Shown: positions 45,913 to 57,236 of the stretch, piece by piece
How the letters are laid out: every line of letters begins with the position of its first letter
Position numbering within the stretch: position 1 is the stretch's first letter
Assembly: GCA_021397845.1 (NCBI GenBank)
Contig: CM038042.1
Span: forward strand, 33,738,418 to 33,802,417
Direction: 5' to 3'
Source: Areca catechu
Taxonomy: Eukaryota > Streptophyta > Magnoliopsida > Arecales > Arecaceae
Length of the DNA stretch: 64,000 nucleotides
Program-made: the position numbers and the translations under genes
Notes under the pieces: generated by a model
Database searches by the model: none
Seen by the model: the letters and a program-made list of their open reading frames with translations, nothing else
Told to the model about the DNA's origin: nothing

Positions 45913-46477
45913 TCACTTTTAGAACCCCCATAACCCATCATGTTGAGGAAGGAAAGACTAGAAAATAACAAGGAAGGCAGAGACCCACCTGGGAATGGAG
46001 ATATGGATGAAAGGGATGGTCAAAGATAACAGAGATCTTCCCGGAAGGACTCCCAGTAGAGAGTGAATGGGGGAAGAAAGAGAGGGAGAGTTAGAAGCTG
46101 GTGGCCTAAGAAAGAGATGGCCGTAAGAGGACAACAAGAAAAGTAGGTGAAGAACTAAGATGAAGAGAGAACCCCCCTTTTATAGTAGGGGACAAGAAGA
46201 TTTAAAAATCCTGAGTCACTTCGAACTGGTCAACATGTGCCACATGCAAGCCTCCCATTGGTTCCTTATAGTAGTCAATCACTAAAATTAACTATAGCAT
46301 AGCAGCCAAGGCATCCACTGAATCCATAAATCAAAGCCCATTATGTGCTTATCCACTCAAATTTGCCTCAAAAGTTAGGTATAAGCCTCCAATCGAGATG
46401 GCCCCTCATATCCATGGTATCTCCTGAATGCATACTTCTATAGCTTGACCAAAGCTCGGACTAGGGAGTACAGGGTA
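45913..46477 (-). other. 3' region of element E with antisense promoter-like DNA
   Basis: No coding frame. On the minus strand it looks like a promoter and a pyrimidine-rich leader running toward the tandem repeats, then cut by the Sirevirus. Comparable to the antisense ORF region of the Tat-like element at left. Confidence 0.45.
46177..46184 (-). promoter_or_regulatory. Antisense TATA box in element E
   Basis: Minus strand reads TATAAAAG followed by a C/T-rich stretch of about 150 bases. Orientation is opposite to the LTRs of E. Confidence 0.45.
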
Positions 46478-47563
46478 TGTATTAGAAAATTCTAATCGGG
46501 CCAAGGATATGAGACTAAAGCCTGGTCGGATGGCCTACTACATATTGGCTAACCGTTCTTTATATTGGATCTACTAGAGTCAGTGAGTCCGATCGGTCAC
46601 CCCTACTATGCACCACCGATCATTCATTGGACCGGGTCTATATGTTCACCAACCATTTACTGGATTTGATCCTTAATTAGTGTATGATTCCCTCCCAGCT
46701 TTGATGCTCTTGGGCATTCTTGACCTGATTGCATGTTCGATGCATGGGTAGTCCCATTGTCCCACCGATCCCTCATTGAATAAACTGGCACCTCTCTTGA
46801 CCAACCAGACCTAATCGAACACCTCCACCAGATCCAATCTCAAAAATGACTGATGCCTCTTCATCAATCGGTCCTCTAATGGCTATCAACACATCTCAAC
46901 TTCGACCAAGGTAATTCAATCAAGTATTTTTTGGTCAACCATTCCTCAACTTTGATAGGAGTGCTCGGATCGATCCTGATTCTTACATCCGATGGTGAGT
47001 AAGTCCTTAGACAATATTCTCACTTGGACCTTCCAAAGCTTAACATGGTTGACACTCATTTCCACTCCCCAAATTGTGTGAATATAGGGTCACATCATGC
47101 TCCATGATCGTTAATCACCATCATATCTTCATAATTAAGGAGAGCATGGCTAAATCCATGATGTGATCAATATCATCATTAAGAAACATGGTTGATCCTG
47201 TATAAAGAACAAAGCCCTAATTAAAGGAGAGTAGACATTCTGTATAGATAAGAAGATCCCTTGATGGCATGCATGATAGGATCTCTGGCCCTATCACTTC
47301 TCACCAAATTTACTAATATATTTTCATTTCAAAATTGTCCTTACTTCTTACCTATAAAAGGAGACTTCCTAGAAGCTCTAGAGGTATACCAAAACTCCAC
47401 CTCACACTTCTCATACTACTGGGCTAGAAATCTGATTTGAGAGTCGCAGGTTCCTCACCATAACACCTTTCAGCTAGGATTTTTTTCTAGGTTCCATCCT
47501 GTAGAGACCTTTTTTGCCTTTAGCTCAAGCATCTCCAGTGCCCAATGAATTTCAACACCAATA
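46478..47563 (+). repeat. 3' LTR of element E
   Basis: TGTATTAGAAAATTC...CAACACCAATA, 1086 bp, TATAAAAG at 47353-47360. Aligns with 16838-17834 plus 22773-22851. The final CA has become TA. Followed by ACCAT at 47564. Confidence 0.85.
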
Positions 47564-47568
47564 ACCAT
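47564..47568. repeat. Target site duplication ACCAT, right copy (element E)
   Basis: Matches 16833-16837. Placement is fixed independently by aligning the last 17 LTR bases of both copies, which differ by transitions only. Confidence 0.8.
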
Positions 47569-48890
47569 ATTCCTATATAGGATTACCTCTAACCAAACAT
47601 AGTAATATTTTTCTAAAATCATTTTTTAGAAAAACTTTTTCACCAACTAAGCATGGTAAAAAGTTATTTTTCTTTTCAATCATTTTGTCATATAAATGAT
47701 TCCCAGGAATCATCATATTATCCCATAATATAACATACCCAAACTAAATGAACATGTTCATTCTATGGTGGATAAATATCATAAAAAAGTTGGTCAACTT
47801 TTCCATCAACTAACTTATATGTATTTTATACTTCTCAAGGTGGTTAAATGACTTTCTCATAGATAGTATTTATTTATTAAAAGGAAGAAAAATCTTATCC
47901 ACCCAAGAGGTGATTAAGTCTATTTTCCATGAGTCAGGAAAATAAGCTTTTATTTTATTTCCAATATATCCTAAAACATATAATAACAAGTCATATAATA
48001 ATAATATAATAATGATATGATATGCATTAATATGATATATTATAATGTACATATACAATATTATTGCACTAATATATATATTTTATAATAATATATATAT
48101 TATTATAAATAATATATAATAGATATATTTGTATAATAAAGAGTAATATGAGAAATATGATAGATCTTGGCAACTTATCTAGAAAAGAATAATACAAAAG
48201 AACATAGATATAGATTCTAGAATCATTTTTTTAATACATAACAAATATGGATAAATTTTTTTTCTATGTATTACCTAATAAATACTTATCTAAGAAAATA
48301 GAGATTTCTAGATAAGTTATTTAGCTTCCAAATAATGAGCCCTTAAGTTTTATAAATGATTTAAAAATAGATCTTCATGATGCCTATTTCTTTTTCCAAT
48401 TTATTTTTTTCTTAGATTTCTGAAATAAAATAAAATGATAGAGCAATACCAAAATGGATCCTTACATTCTTGTCCTATTTTTGGGCACACATTTGCAGAT
48501 TACTTGACCATGCTAGATAAAATCAAGTGAAAAAGGCCAAACAAGAGTATAAGGTTTACCACTTCTAGGTGGTAAACCTTATACTCTTGCTTGGCCTATA
48601 GGTGATAGCTCAGGTAAAATGGACTGTTGTCCCATACTCCACATATCTCAGGTTTAAGGTATGATATTGTGGTTGACTTGAAATGAATATAGGTGTGTGG
48701 AATTGGCTAGGGACGGCTTGGACATGAATGAATGGGGTTGATTAGGAACTTTCTAGATCCAAATGGTCTTCTTATTCTTAGATAAGGCTGGGATGATGTA
48801 TACCACTTGGTAGGGAAGGCTGATGTTTAGAGAGGATAGCTATGCTGCTCCCCCTCTTTACTCCTTCTTCCCTTTATAAAAAAATAAAAA
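47569..48890. other. AT-rich intergenic DNA with an ATA-rich tract
   Basis: No gene seen. 47985-48130 is almost pure A/T (ATAATATATATATTATTAT-like). A poly-A/T tract at about 48880 borders the LINE. Contains the 48535 hairpin. Confidence 0.6.
48535..48596. repeat. 28-bp inverted repeat with 6-base loop
   Basis: Left arm 48535-48562 and right arm 48569-48596 pair at 27 of 28 positions around TTCTAG. Key words: GGCCAAACAAGAGTATAAGG on the left, its complement on the right. A transcript would fold into a strong hairpin. Origin unknown. Confidence 0.9.
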
Positions 48891-49229
48891 AAAATGGTGA
48901 GGGTTTCATCGAAGTCGAAGAAGTCTGCGGAGTCCTTTTGTTAAATGGGTGGGTGCTTGGTCAGGATCTCATTGGTGTCCTCTTGGTTGTAGTGTTGCCA
49001 TCTCATCTTCGGTGTCTCTAGTGCATCGTTGTTGTCCAACGGGCGAAGCTCCCCGTGCTGGTTCGGTGATGGGTGAAGCTCCTCTGGTGATAGTGATGGG
49101 ATGGGGGATTTAAACAGTGATCATGGTCGGTTCATGGTCGGGGTGTCTTCGACAGTGGCAATGGTGGTGTGCCTGCTAGGCTCATTGCTCAAGGAATCCT
49201 CGCGATCCTGAACTCCATATATATTATAA

Positions 49230-50702
49230 GAAGAGGAAGCAAAGCTACTTTACAAAGGTTCTTGAGCTCCCTTCTTCAATGATGGACGAAGCTCGGAGCC
49301 AGTGGGCAAACTGAGCCATCTTCGTCAAGAGCTTGGGCCGGAGAGTTCTAGCGAACTAGGTGGCATGCGAGGTCAAGATGAAGCTGCGCTTGCCGGATGA
49401 GCCAGAAGTCTTTCCAATTGTAAAGGACCACCTAATACTCTGGTTCAAGATAGAGAATGATTGTGGATTGGTAAGAAGAGGGGGTCGATGGTTCGTTGCC
49501 AGTCAGCTCTTGGCAATGGAACCATAGGAACCTAATTTTGTTCATGGTCATCAACCCATTCAAAAAGTTGTCATATGGTAAGGATGCCTAGCCTTCCGAT
49601 GGAGTTCTGGGGATAGCCGGCTATTTTGGCAGTTGCGATGGAGGCGGGGAAGCCCTTGGATATCGATGTATTCACTGACCATCTCCGAAAGACAGGGTAT
49701 GCCTGGGTTAGGGTTGAAATCGACACTACAAGTCCCCTAGCCCCTGGAGTTCTGATAGAAGGTAAGAAGATGAACTTCTAGCAATCATTTGTAATGAAAA
49801 CTTGCCACCGGTTTGCTACTATTATGGTAGGATTGGCCATGTTGACGAAGGGTGTCGGTTCTCTTAAAAAGACCCCTCTGCTGAGCATTCTCATGGCCAC
49901 TTCTCCTCTGATAATATCCTTGCTGTGGGTGGTGAGATGCAACTGAAGGGTCCCATTCCTTCAGTGGAGGATGGGAAGAGCCCAGAGTCTGTTGAATGAC
50001 CGAGACTCGGCCGTGGCTCATCACCTCATGCATCAGGAAACCTCACACTCCCAAAGCCCCATCTAAAGTAAGGAGGGATTTGGAGAAAGATAAGAAGCCC
50101 TGTCCAGATTCCTTGGACCCTTATTCTTCCTCCCTGGCTGTTAGCTCTACCTCTAACTCTCCACCAGATTCCAATGGCTGGCAGAAGCCCACCAAGGTGG
50201 CTCACCGTCGGTCACCTAATTTCAGCTCTAGGGATGGCGGGAGATGTGGCTATGGTGGGAGCTCGATTTTCTACCCTCGGCCAACTCAATGATGCCATGG
50301 AGCTAGGTCTAGATGATGATCAAGGCCTGAGGGATGCCTTCATGGCTGACCCTTCGGTGATGTCCTTGAAGCGATCTCAGAGTCCCTAAATGTGGTGTCG
50401 ATTGCTTCCTTAACACTTCCAAAACCCAAGTCTCCTTGTCCTATATTGACTCTGCCATCATCCAGGTTAGTGTTTCTATACCTTGTATGGATGGGGGTGA
50501 TAAGGGTTATGCTACTCCTATTGCTCCTTCTTTGAAGTCTGGACCTCCTATCTCTGGTGTGGGCTCGACAGTGAAGAAGGGAAGTACTCCTCTTATGTCG
50601 ATAGGGGTCAAACCGAAGAGGGATTCAGCTATTGGGGATGTGGAGGTTTCGGATTTGTTGGAGGGGGGTGAGAACTCACCCAATGTTAAAGTGGTGGGCT
50701 GA
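49230..50702 (+). pseudogene. LINE ORF1, DUF4283-like domain and zinc knuckle, broken
   Basis: Readable parts across frames: KLRLPDEPEVF-like start (about 49380), GGRWFVASQLLAMEP (about 49480-49520), SLPMEFWG (about 49590), then EIDTTSPLAPGVLIEGKKM (about 49715-49770), as in plant L1 nucleic acid-binding ORF1 proteins. The CCHC knuckle (about 49815-49860) reads CYYYGRIGHVDEGC, second Cys replaced by Tyr. The tail to 50702 is Ser/Pro-rich with LINE-typical low conservation. Confidence 0.75.
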
Positions 50703-51099
50703 AGCTTACCATCATCCTTTTATGCCCCTGCTCCAATAGTGGTGGGTGGGGAATTGCAGGATGTCCTACCATGGAGGATGGAGAAAGTTTGGCTGATGCT
50801 ATGACTATAGGAGGGCGAGTGTCACAACCCTCCTCCAGTTCATCTTGGATGGGGGCTGGGGGGAGGACTCTGGATCTATCTGCAATTAGTCAGAATCCTA
50901 ATAGAGGGCATGATGAGGCTACCAATCAGTTGAAGAAAGCTCTGTTCTCAGTGGTCTCAGGGATCTCTAATCCTTCAGAGGTGGATGCTCCTGTTGAGAC
51001 CAGTGAGAAGTAAGGGAGATTGCTGTCTCTTTAGTGGAAGGAAGCTTGGTACTTGTTGGAGAGCAGGAAGGTATTGCTTTTTACTTTGTTTTTTTATTA

Positions 51100-51822
51100 T
51101 AAAGTGTGTTTTTGGAATGTTCAGGGGGCTGGCAAGCCCTCTTTCTTAATTTTGAAGGTTGGGGTATCTACATTATCCTTCCTTGTGTATCTTTCTTGAA
51201 ACAAGGCTTCTTGGTGCATCCTTAGATTGGGTCCATTGATGCTTTCCTCCTAATTGGAGATTTTATGCTATTGAATTGTAGGGCTTGTCTGGCAAAATTA
51301 TTATGGTTTGGGATTTAAGGGCTATCAGAGTTCGTATCTTTTATAGGTCTTTGCAGCATGTCCCTATCATACTGACTGAAACCACTGGCCAAACTTGGCT
51401 CCTGTCTGGGGTGTATGCTAGCACTAACTATAGGGAAAGAAGGAGGCTTTGGGAGGAAAGCACTACTTTGGTTGACTAGGGGATTCCTACTGTAATTGTT
51501 TGAGACTTTAATTATGTTACTCTTCCTAAGAAGAGAGGTGGAAGGCCCTTTGTGGAGGACAATGGTTCCAGAGAGTGTGAAGAGTTCTTGCATCGTAATG
51601 GTTTGTTGGATCTGGGCTTTGTTGGGCCTCACTTCACTTGGTGCAACATTGCTCAGAGAAGGCGAGGGTGTGGGAGAGAATTGACAAAATCCTGGTGATT
51701 TCTAGTTAGATTCAGTGGCATCTCACTCATGTGGTGCGGCATCTACTAGCATTGGATTGGATCACTATCCTGAGCTTCTTTCAATTGAATCACCAATCTC
51801 CTATTATTTTGGTGGGGCATCA
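51100..51822 (+). pseudogene. LINE ORF2 start: AP-type endonuclease, broken
   Basis: Opens with text like VFLECSGGWQALFLNFE, where intact copies have WNxRG. Then GKIIMVWDL (about 51285), TWLLSGVYASTNYRERRRLW (about 51390-51450), GGRPFVEDNGSRECEEFLHR (about 51538-51595), LLDLGFVGPHFTWCNI (about 51605-51650) and SDHYPELL-like near 51760. This nuclease nicks target DNA for LINE insertion. Confidence 0.75.
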
Positions 51823-52075
51823 GGATCAGACATAGATTACTGGGCCCTATCCGGTTTACTTAGTCATGTGTCACAATTTTGTAATCAAGTGATTGAGTCC
51901 TATAATAAGTTAAGTTTAATTGATTTGTCTCAACCCTAGTCCAGTTATTGAGTCATGTACTTCAGTATTAGTCCCATACCAGTCCAATTTTTGTACAAGA
52001 GAGGAGGATACCCTATTTTGAAGTTCCACCAAGCCTCATCCAGGAGCCTGAGTCTTTCACATTAGCTTATTGGGC

Positions 52076-52080
52076 CTTGT
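52076..52080. repeat. Target site duplication CTTGT, left copy (chromovirus 2)
   Basis: CTTGT before TGATGCGGCA; the same five bases at 60530-60534 follow the other LTR. Deleting one copy and the insert restores the D LTR as in 23500-23535. Confidence 0.9.
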
Positions 52081-53395
52081 TGATGCGGCACGCATATGAT
52101 TAATGTTTTGAATATGGTGTTTGTAGAGCAATGAAACCTAATTATACTTAGCATTGTACTCATCTTAATAAGATTTAAGGATTATATGAAAAGGGACTAT
52201 TACATGATTAGACACAACTCTAAAACTAAGAAGAAGAAGATCTAGACAATAGGGGCTAATGATTGAGGACTTACCTTGATGAGTTTTCCAACCTTCCTAT
52301 GATTCAAAACTTGAAACTACTGATGCTCTGGACTGGAGAACTTGGATAACAGTGATCAGAACCCTGGACTTGGGCTTCAGCTTGTTGGTTCATTGTCAAG
52401 GGAACCCTGTTCATAACTCAAGGACTTCGAAGGACCTTGCAATGAAGATCAAAGTTAAGTTGAAGGATGCAAACATAAAGAAGGGATGGGAGAACTTGTG
52501 AACAAAGAAAAGATAGTTGAGAAGATCTGGCCGACTCCAATGCCTTTGCCTTGAGCTTGGATGATGAATGCTAGGGAAGAGAGTGGCTTTGGGCGTGGAA
52601 GAAGAAGATAGGAAAAATCTCACACATAAAACTCAAGACAACTTCACTTCAAACTTCATTCATTTCCAAAATCAATCTCTTTTACAATGGGCGACAAGGC
52701 TTTAATAGCCTCACAAAGCTAGCTTTTGAAATTTAAAAACTCCCCAATCGAGGAGGATTATAAGGGGGGTTGGAGGATTTGGTGGAGAGTTTGGAGGGAT
52801 GTGGGGGGGTTGGAGGATTTGGTGGAGGACTTGGAGGGATGTGGCCGACCTTCTTGAATTTGAATCTCCCTTGTTGGCGCCCAAAGGGTGATGAGGTGGC
52901 TGGTGAAGTGGCACTTGATGACGTGGCATGGTGAGGTGGTCTTCTACTTGTATAAGAATGACATGTGGCGCCCTAGTGGTCCTAGTTGATGGTCCTTTCT
53001 CTTGCTTGGTTGATGTGTCTTCTCTTCTTCATGTGGTCAAATTCTGGGGTCTAGAATTTGAGTCTTGTTGTTGGCTTTCATGGCTTTAAGACTTGATTAG
53101 ACTTAACTCAACTGAATTAGACTTAACTCAACTGAACTGACTTGACTGACCTAGAGTTTAAAACTTGAAATGGACTTACAGGAAATGAAATTTTAAAAGT
53201 AATTACAGGACTCAATAAACACTCTTGATTTGAAACTCAAAATTAATTACAGGACTCTTGAAAAGGAAATGACTCTTGAAAATAAAATATTTTTGAACTA
53301 AAGGATACAAAGTAACCTAATTATCTTCGATCCAAATTGGGATAAGGCTAACCTTGTTGGAGTGAAGTTTCTTTCGGCTTCTGGTGTCCACACCA
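52081..53395 (-). repeat. 3' LTR of chromovirus 2
   Basis: Minus strand: TGGTGTGGACACC...TGCCGCATCA, 1315 bp. The first 79 bases also encode the end of pol. Confidence 0.95.
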
Positions 53396-54770
53396 ATTCT
53401 CCTGGGGTGGGCAGAACTCGACCCAGTCGAGTATGGTTCAGTTTTGCCTTGGTAATGCTCGAACAAGTCTGGGTTAAGTCTTTTCAGGTCCTCTCGAGTA
53501 ATCCAAGAGTTGTCGGACTCAGGTCGACCTTGCCATTGAACCAGGTATCGCTGATAGTCCTTATTCCTGGTAGTAATGATCTTGTCATCCAGGATTCTCT
53601 CAATCCTCTCTCTCTGCTCAGGTAAGGTTGGTGGTGGACACTCGGAAATATGTTCACTCTCAATGAAAGTTTCTGGCTCAAAAGGCTCACTAGGTATTAG
53701 TAGTGGTTCTTTGTATTCTACTAGGTCTGAAACATTGAAGGTTGTACTAATACCCATATCAGGTGGAAGTTCCAAAACATATGCATTAGGCCCTATTTTC
53801 TTTAAGATCTTAAAAGGTCCCACTCCGCGGGCATGCAGCTTCTTTATGGTTCCAGGGAAACCGTTCAGGGTTGAGCCAAATCATCGCATAATCCCCTTCA
53901 CAGAATTCTTTAGCCCTCTTATGTGAGTCAGCTAAGTGTTGTAAGTTTCATTGCTCAGGTTGATCTTATTACATGATTTCTTTATGTAGATTTGTGTGAC
54001 ATGCTGTTGCAAAAGACTCAGCAGACTCAGAGACTCGTGTGTGAATAGGTAGTGGGATTAGATCTAAAGGCTTCCTAGGCTTGCAAACCATGGACTATCT
54101 CAAAGGAACTTTTGCCCGTAGATCGATGACCGAACTGTTGTAAGCGAACTCAACACATGGCAATACAATCCCAGTTCCCTAGACTTTCTCCCACTAGGCA
54201 TCTTAGCAAGTTCCCTAGACTTCTATTTACAACCTCGTTTGTCCATCAGTCTGGGGATGAGGTAGTGGAGAATTTCATCTGTTTTTTCCTAATAGGTTAC
54301 CAAAGGGTTTTCCAGAAGTAACTTGTGAAGCGGACATCCCTATCATAAACATGTTTTTGGTAACCCATGGAGTCTGACTACTTGATCAAGATAGAGTTTT
54401 GGCTATCCTAGAGGCATCGGAAGTTTGGGAGCAAGGTATGAAATGGCCATTTTGAAAACCGTCGACCACCACAAAGATTGAATAATGTTTTCGATGGTCT
54501 GGGTAATCCTAGAACAAAGTCCATGCTTAGATCCTGCCATGGACACTCAGTACAGGTAATGAGTGTATAGCCCGGTATTCTTCTTTTGTTGCTTTGCAAC
54601 AGCACATGTCCTACATCGGGCTACAAGGTTTGCTACTTGTTTCTTACGACCCTGGCCAGTAAAATTGTTCCTCACCAGCCAAGATAGTCTTGTTTCGTCC
54701 GAAGTGCCAGCCAAACCTCCCGCATGTATCTCCCAACTAAAAATCTCTTAAGGAGGTTCTTGGATGCAAA
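53317..54770 (-). pseudogene. Chromovirus integrase with chromodomain
   Basis: Minus strand: AKQQKKNTGLYT-like end of the zinc-binding domain (about 54600), PWQDLSMDFVLGLPRPSKT (about 54540-54485), broken core, then an open frame 53823-53317: GPFKILKKIGPNAYVLELP (GPY/F block) and a chromodomain IERILDDKIIT, YLVQWQGRPESDNSWITRED (about 53600-53480). Chromodomains guide insertion to heterochromatin marked by methylated histone H3. The last 25 or so codons and the stop lie in the 3' LTR. Confidence 0.9.
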
Positions 54771-54899
54771 GCCTATTCTCTCTAAAAGATAACCATCTAG
54801 AAGGGTATAGTCACTATGATCACTAGATGGTCCTTGACCAAAACTTGATAAATTTTACCAAATCTGGACAGGTTTCGTACTGCTCCTTAAGTCTTTCAA

Positions 54900-56160
54900 A
54901 CCTATGACTTCAGTACTGACTGAAGTTAAAAGTAACGTTCTACGACTTAGGGCATCAGCTACCTTATTATCGGTTCCTAATGATGCTTAGGACAAACGTA
55001 TAGATTGAATGTACTCTACCCATTTGGCATGCCTAGGTTTAGTTTCTTTTGGAACTCAAACCTAAGGGCTTCATGGTCTGAAAATAAAACAAATTCTTGC
55101 GGTAGGAGATAATGCCTCCAATACCTTAATGCTTGCACTACCGCATAAAGCTCTCGATCATATGTGGAGTATTTTTTCCTGGCTTCATTCAATTTCTCAC
55201 TAAAGAATGCTACGGGATAGTTCTCTTGACTCAGAACTCCACCAATACCTACTACTCCGAAGCATCGCATGCTACTTCAAAGACCTTAGAAAAATCGGGT
55301 AGTCTTAAGACTGGTGCTTGGGTCATCTTATCTTTGATGTGAAGGAAGGCCTTATCAGCTGACTTCGTCCATTCAAAGTGGCCCTTCCTAATACAATCCG
55401 GATAGGAGCAACTATGGTGCTAAACCCTCTAATAAATCTTCGATAAACGTAGCGAGGCCATGAAAACTTCTTACTTTCGTGAATATTTTGGGTGTTTGGC
55501 CACTCTACAATTGCCTTAACCTTCTCAGGGTCAGCGATACTCCTCAGGTCACAACAAATCCTAGGAAGAAACTCTAGTAGTCATGAAGCACATTACTTTA
55601 GATTGGCATAGAGGTTATCTTTCCTAAGTGCTAATATACCTGCCTCAGATGTTGTTGATGATCTTCTCTAGTCCTACTATAGACAAGTATGTCGTCAAAG
55701 TAAACGACAACAAATTTTCCAATAAAGGCTCGTAGGACTAGTTCATGATTCGCATAAAAGTGCTAGGGCCGTTTGATAACCCAAAAGGCATGACTACCCA
55801 TCAAATAACCCGTCCTTATTTTAAGGCAGTCTTTCCATTCATCCCCTGGTCTGATCCTAACTTGATGATAGCCGCTCTTCAGGTCAATCTTAGAAATATA
55901 GTTTCACCGGCCATCATATCTAACATATCATCCAAGGCGGGGAGGGAAACCTATAATTCACTGTGATTTTATTTATGGCACGACTATCAACATACATTCT
56001 CCATGTGCCATCTTTCTTAGGGGTAAGTAAGGTTGGGACTGCTCATGACCTCAAACTCTCCCTAATGAATCCTTTCTTTAGGAGTTCTCCTACTTGACGT
56101 TGTAATTCTTGGTGCTCGATAGGGTTCATTCTATAATGGGGAAGGTTCGGTAGGGTTGCC
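54900..56160 (-). pseudogene. Chromovirus reverse transcriptase and RNase H, broken
   Basis: Minus strand: ISKIDLKSGYHQVRIRPGDE (about 55900-55840), catalytic YFDD at 55691-55702 in VVYFDDILVYS, then RNase H with VLSQENYPVAFFSEKLNEAR (55245-55185), STYDRELYAVVQALRYWRHY and FSDHEALRF (about 55085). Catalytic boxes are intact locally; the frame is broken near 55980, 55760 and 55270. Confidence 0.9.
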
Positions 56161-56639
56161 CGGGGACTAAGTCTATCGCATGTTGTATATCCCTAAGAGA
56201 TGGGAGTTGGTCGGGCAAGTCATCGGGGACAACGTCTTGAACTCCTCTAGCACTTCACTGACTTCTGGAGGTTGTTCTTTTGAAAGAGGTTCTTGATAAT
56301 CCTAATGGTCTAAATCCAAACAGGTGACCCACTGCTAATTTCTTTCTCCATTTCTCTAGCAGTGATCATGTTTTATCCCCTTTTTTATTATCACTCAATT
56401 GGCTTGATCCTCTCTTATGGGGTTCTTAGGTGGAGAAGAATGGATTACAATCTTCTTTCCATTATGAGTAAACGAGCATGATTAGAATCGACCATAGAGT
56501 GTTACGTCAAGATCGTACAACCATGGTCGGCCTAAAATTATGCTACTTACTCCCATTGGAAGAACATCACACAATACTTTCTCCAGGTAAGATTGAACTG
56601 AATGGTTCTAGGCACCTAGACTTAATGGAAATCATGGTT

Positions 56640-57236
56640 GAGTCTATCCAGGATACCTTATAGGGATTAGGTGGGGTACGTGGGCATCCTAGGTTTTTTA
56701 ACTGTGTTGGTGGATATGGCATTGACACAGCTACCGCTATCTAAAATGACTTTGCATACTTTCTCACCTATCTTAATGATGTCTGTAGGATGCTAGTCTA
56801 CGCCAATCTTCTTGGGTTTTAGCTTGGGTGAGAATACACCTAACCACTCCTAACAGATCTTGATCTACAGGACTTCCTCATCCTCATACTCTTCAGCCAA
56901 GTTCTCATCTGCCTGGTATACTTTCTCCTCAATTCATCTTGGATTCTACGACTTCCTCTTCTACTTCCCCTATGTGTAGGGCTCTATTAGGACAGTTGCT
57001 AGAATAGTGACCCACTTTGTTACACTTGAAACATGCATTTGGAGTTCTTTGGTCTCAGGTGTTTTTCCCCTTGTCATCTCTTCGGTCACAGGCACATTAG
57101 GATTGGGTCGGTTGAATCTAGGCTGATTGGATCCTGACTACTGATAAGGTGCACTAGTCCTAGGGGCTTCGAGCCTACGATAGACTGGGACCTCTATGAA
57201 ATCTCTCAGCATCCCTAGCTATCTGATAGGCCAATT
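56640..57236 (-). pseudogene. Chromovirus gag zinc knuckle and protease
   Basis: Zinc knuckle 56992-57033 reads CFKCNKVGHYSSNC with all CCHC ligands kept. Protease active site at 56730-56741 is Asp-Ser-Gly-Ser in ILDSGSCVNAIS. The frame is broken downstream (56160-56640 is recognisable only in pieces). Confidence 0.85.

Larger units (their letters stand above)
16838..47563 (+). mobile_element. Element E: old Gypsy-type LTR element with nested insertions
   Basis: The two LTRs, 16838-22851 (split) and 46478-47563, are clearly homologous but much diverged, largely by transitions. They share the flanking duplication ACCAT, so they belong to one insertion event about 30.7 kb apart today. Only about 400 bases after the 5' LTR and 844 bases before the 3' LTR are E's own internal DNA; the rest is later insertions, and most of pol is gone or was never present. 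The 3' part has 103-bp tandem repeats and an antisense TATA box, like the Tat-like element at left, so I infer a Tat-type or derived non-autonomous element. Confidence 0.8.
48890..51822 (+). mobile_element. LINE (L1-type), 5' half: ORF1 and endonuclease
   Basis: ORF1 with a DUF4283-like domain and zinc knuckle, then ORF2 endonuclease, both broken, plus strand. Cut at 51822 by element D, with the rest of ORF2 expected beyond the window. It is not the missing half of the 14180-16150 LINE in any way I can show. Confidence 0.8.
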
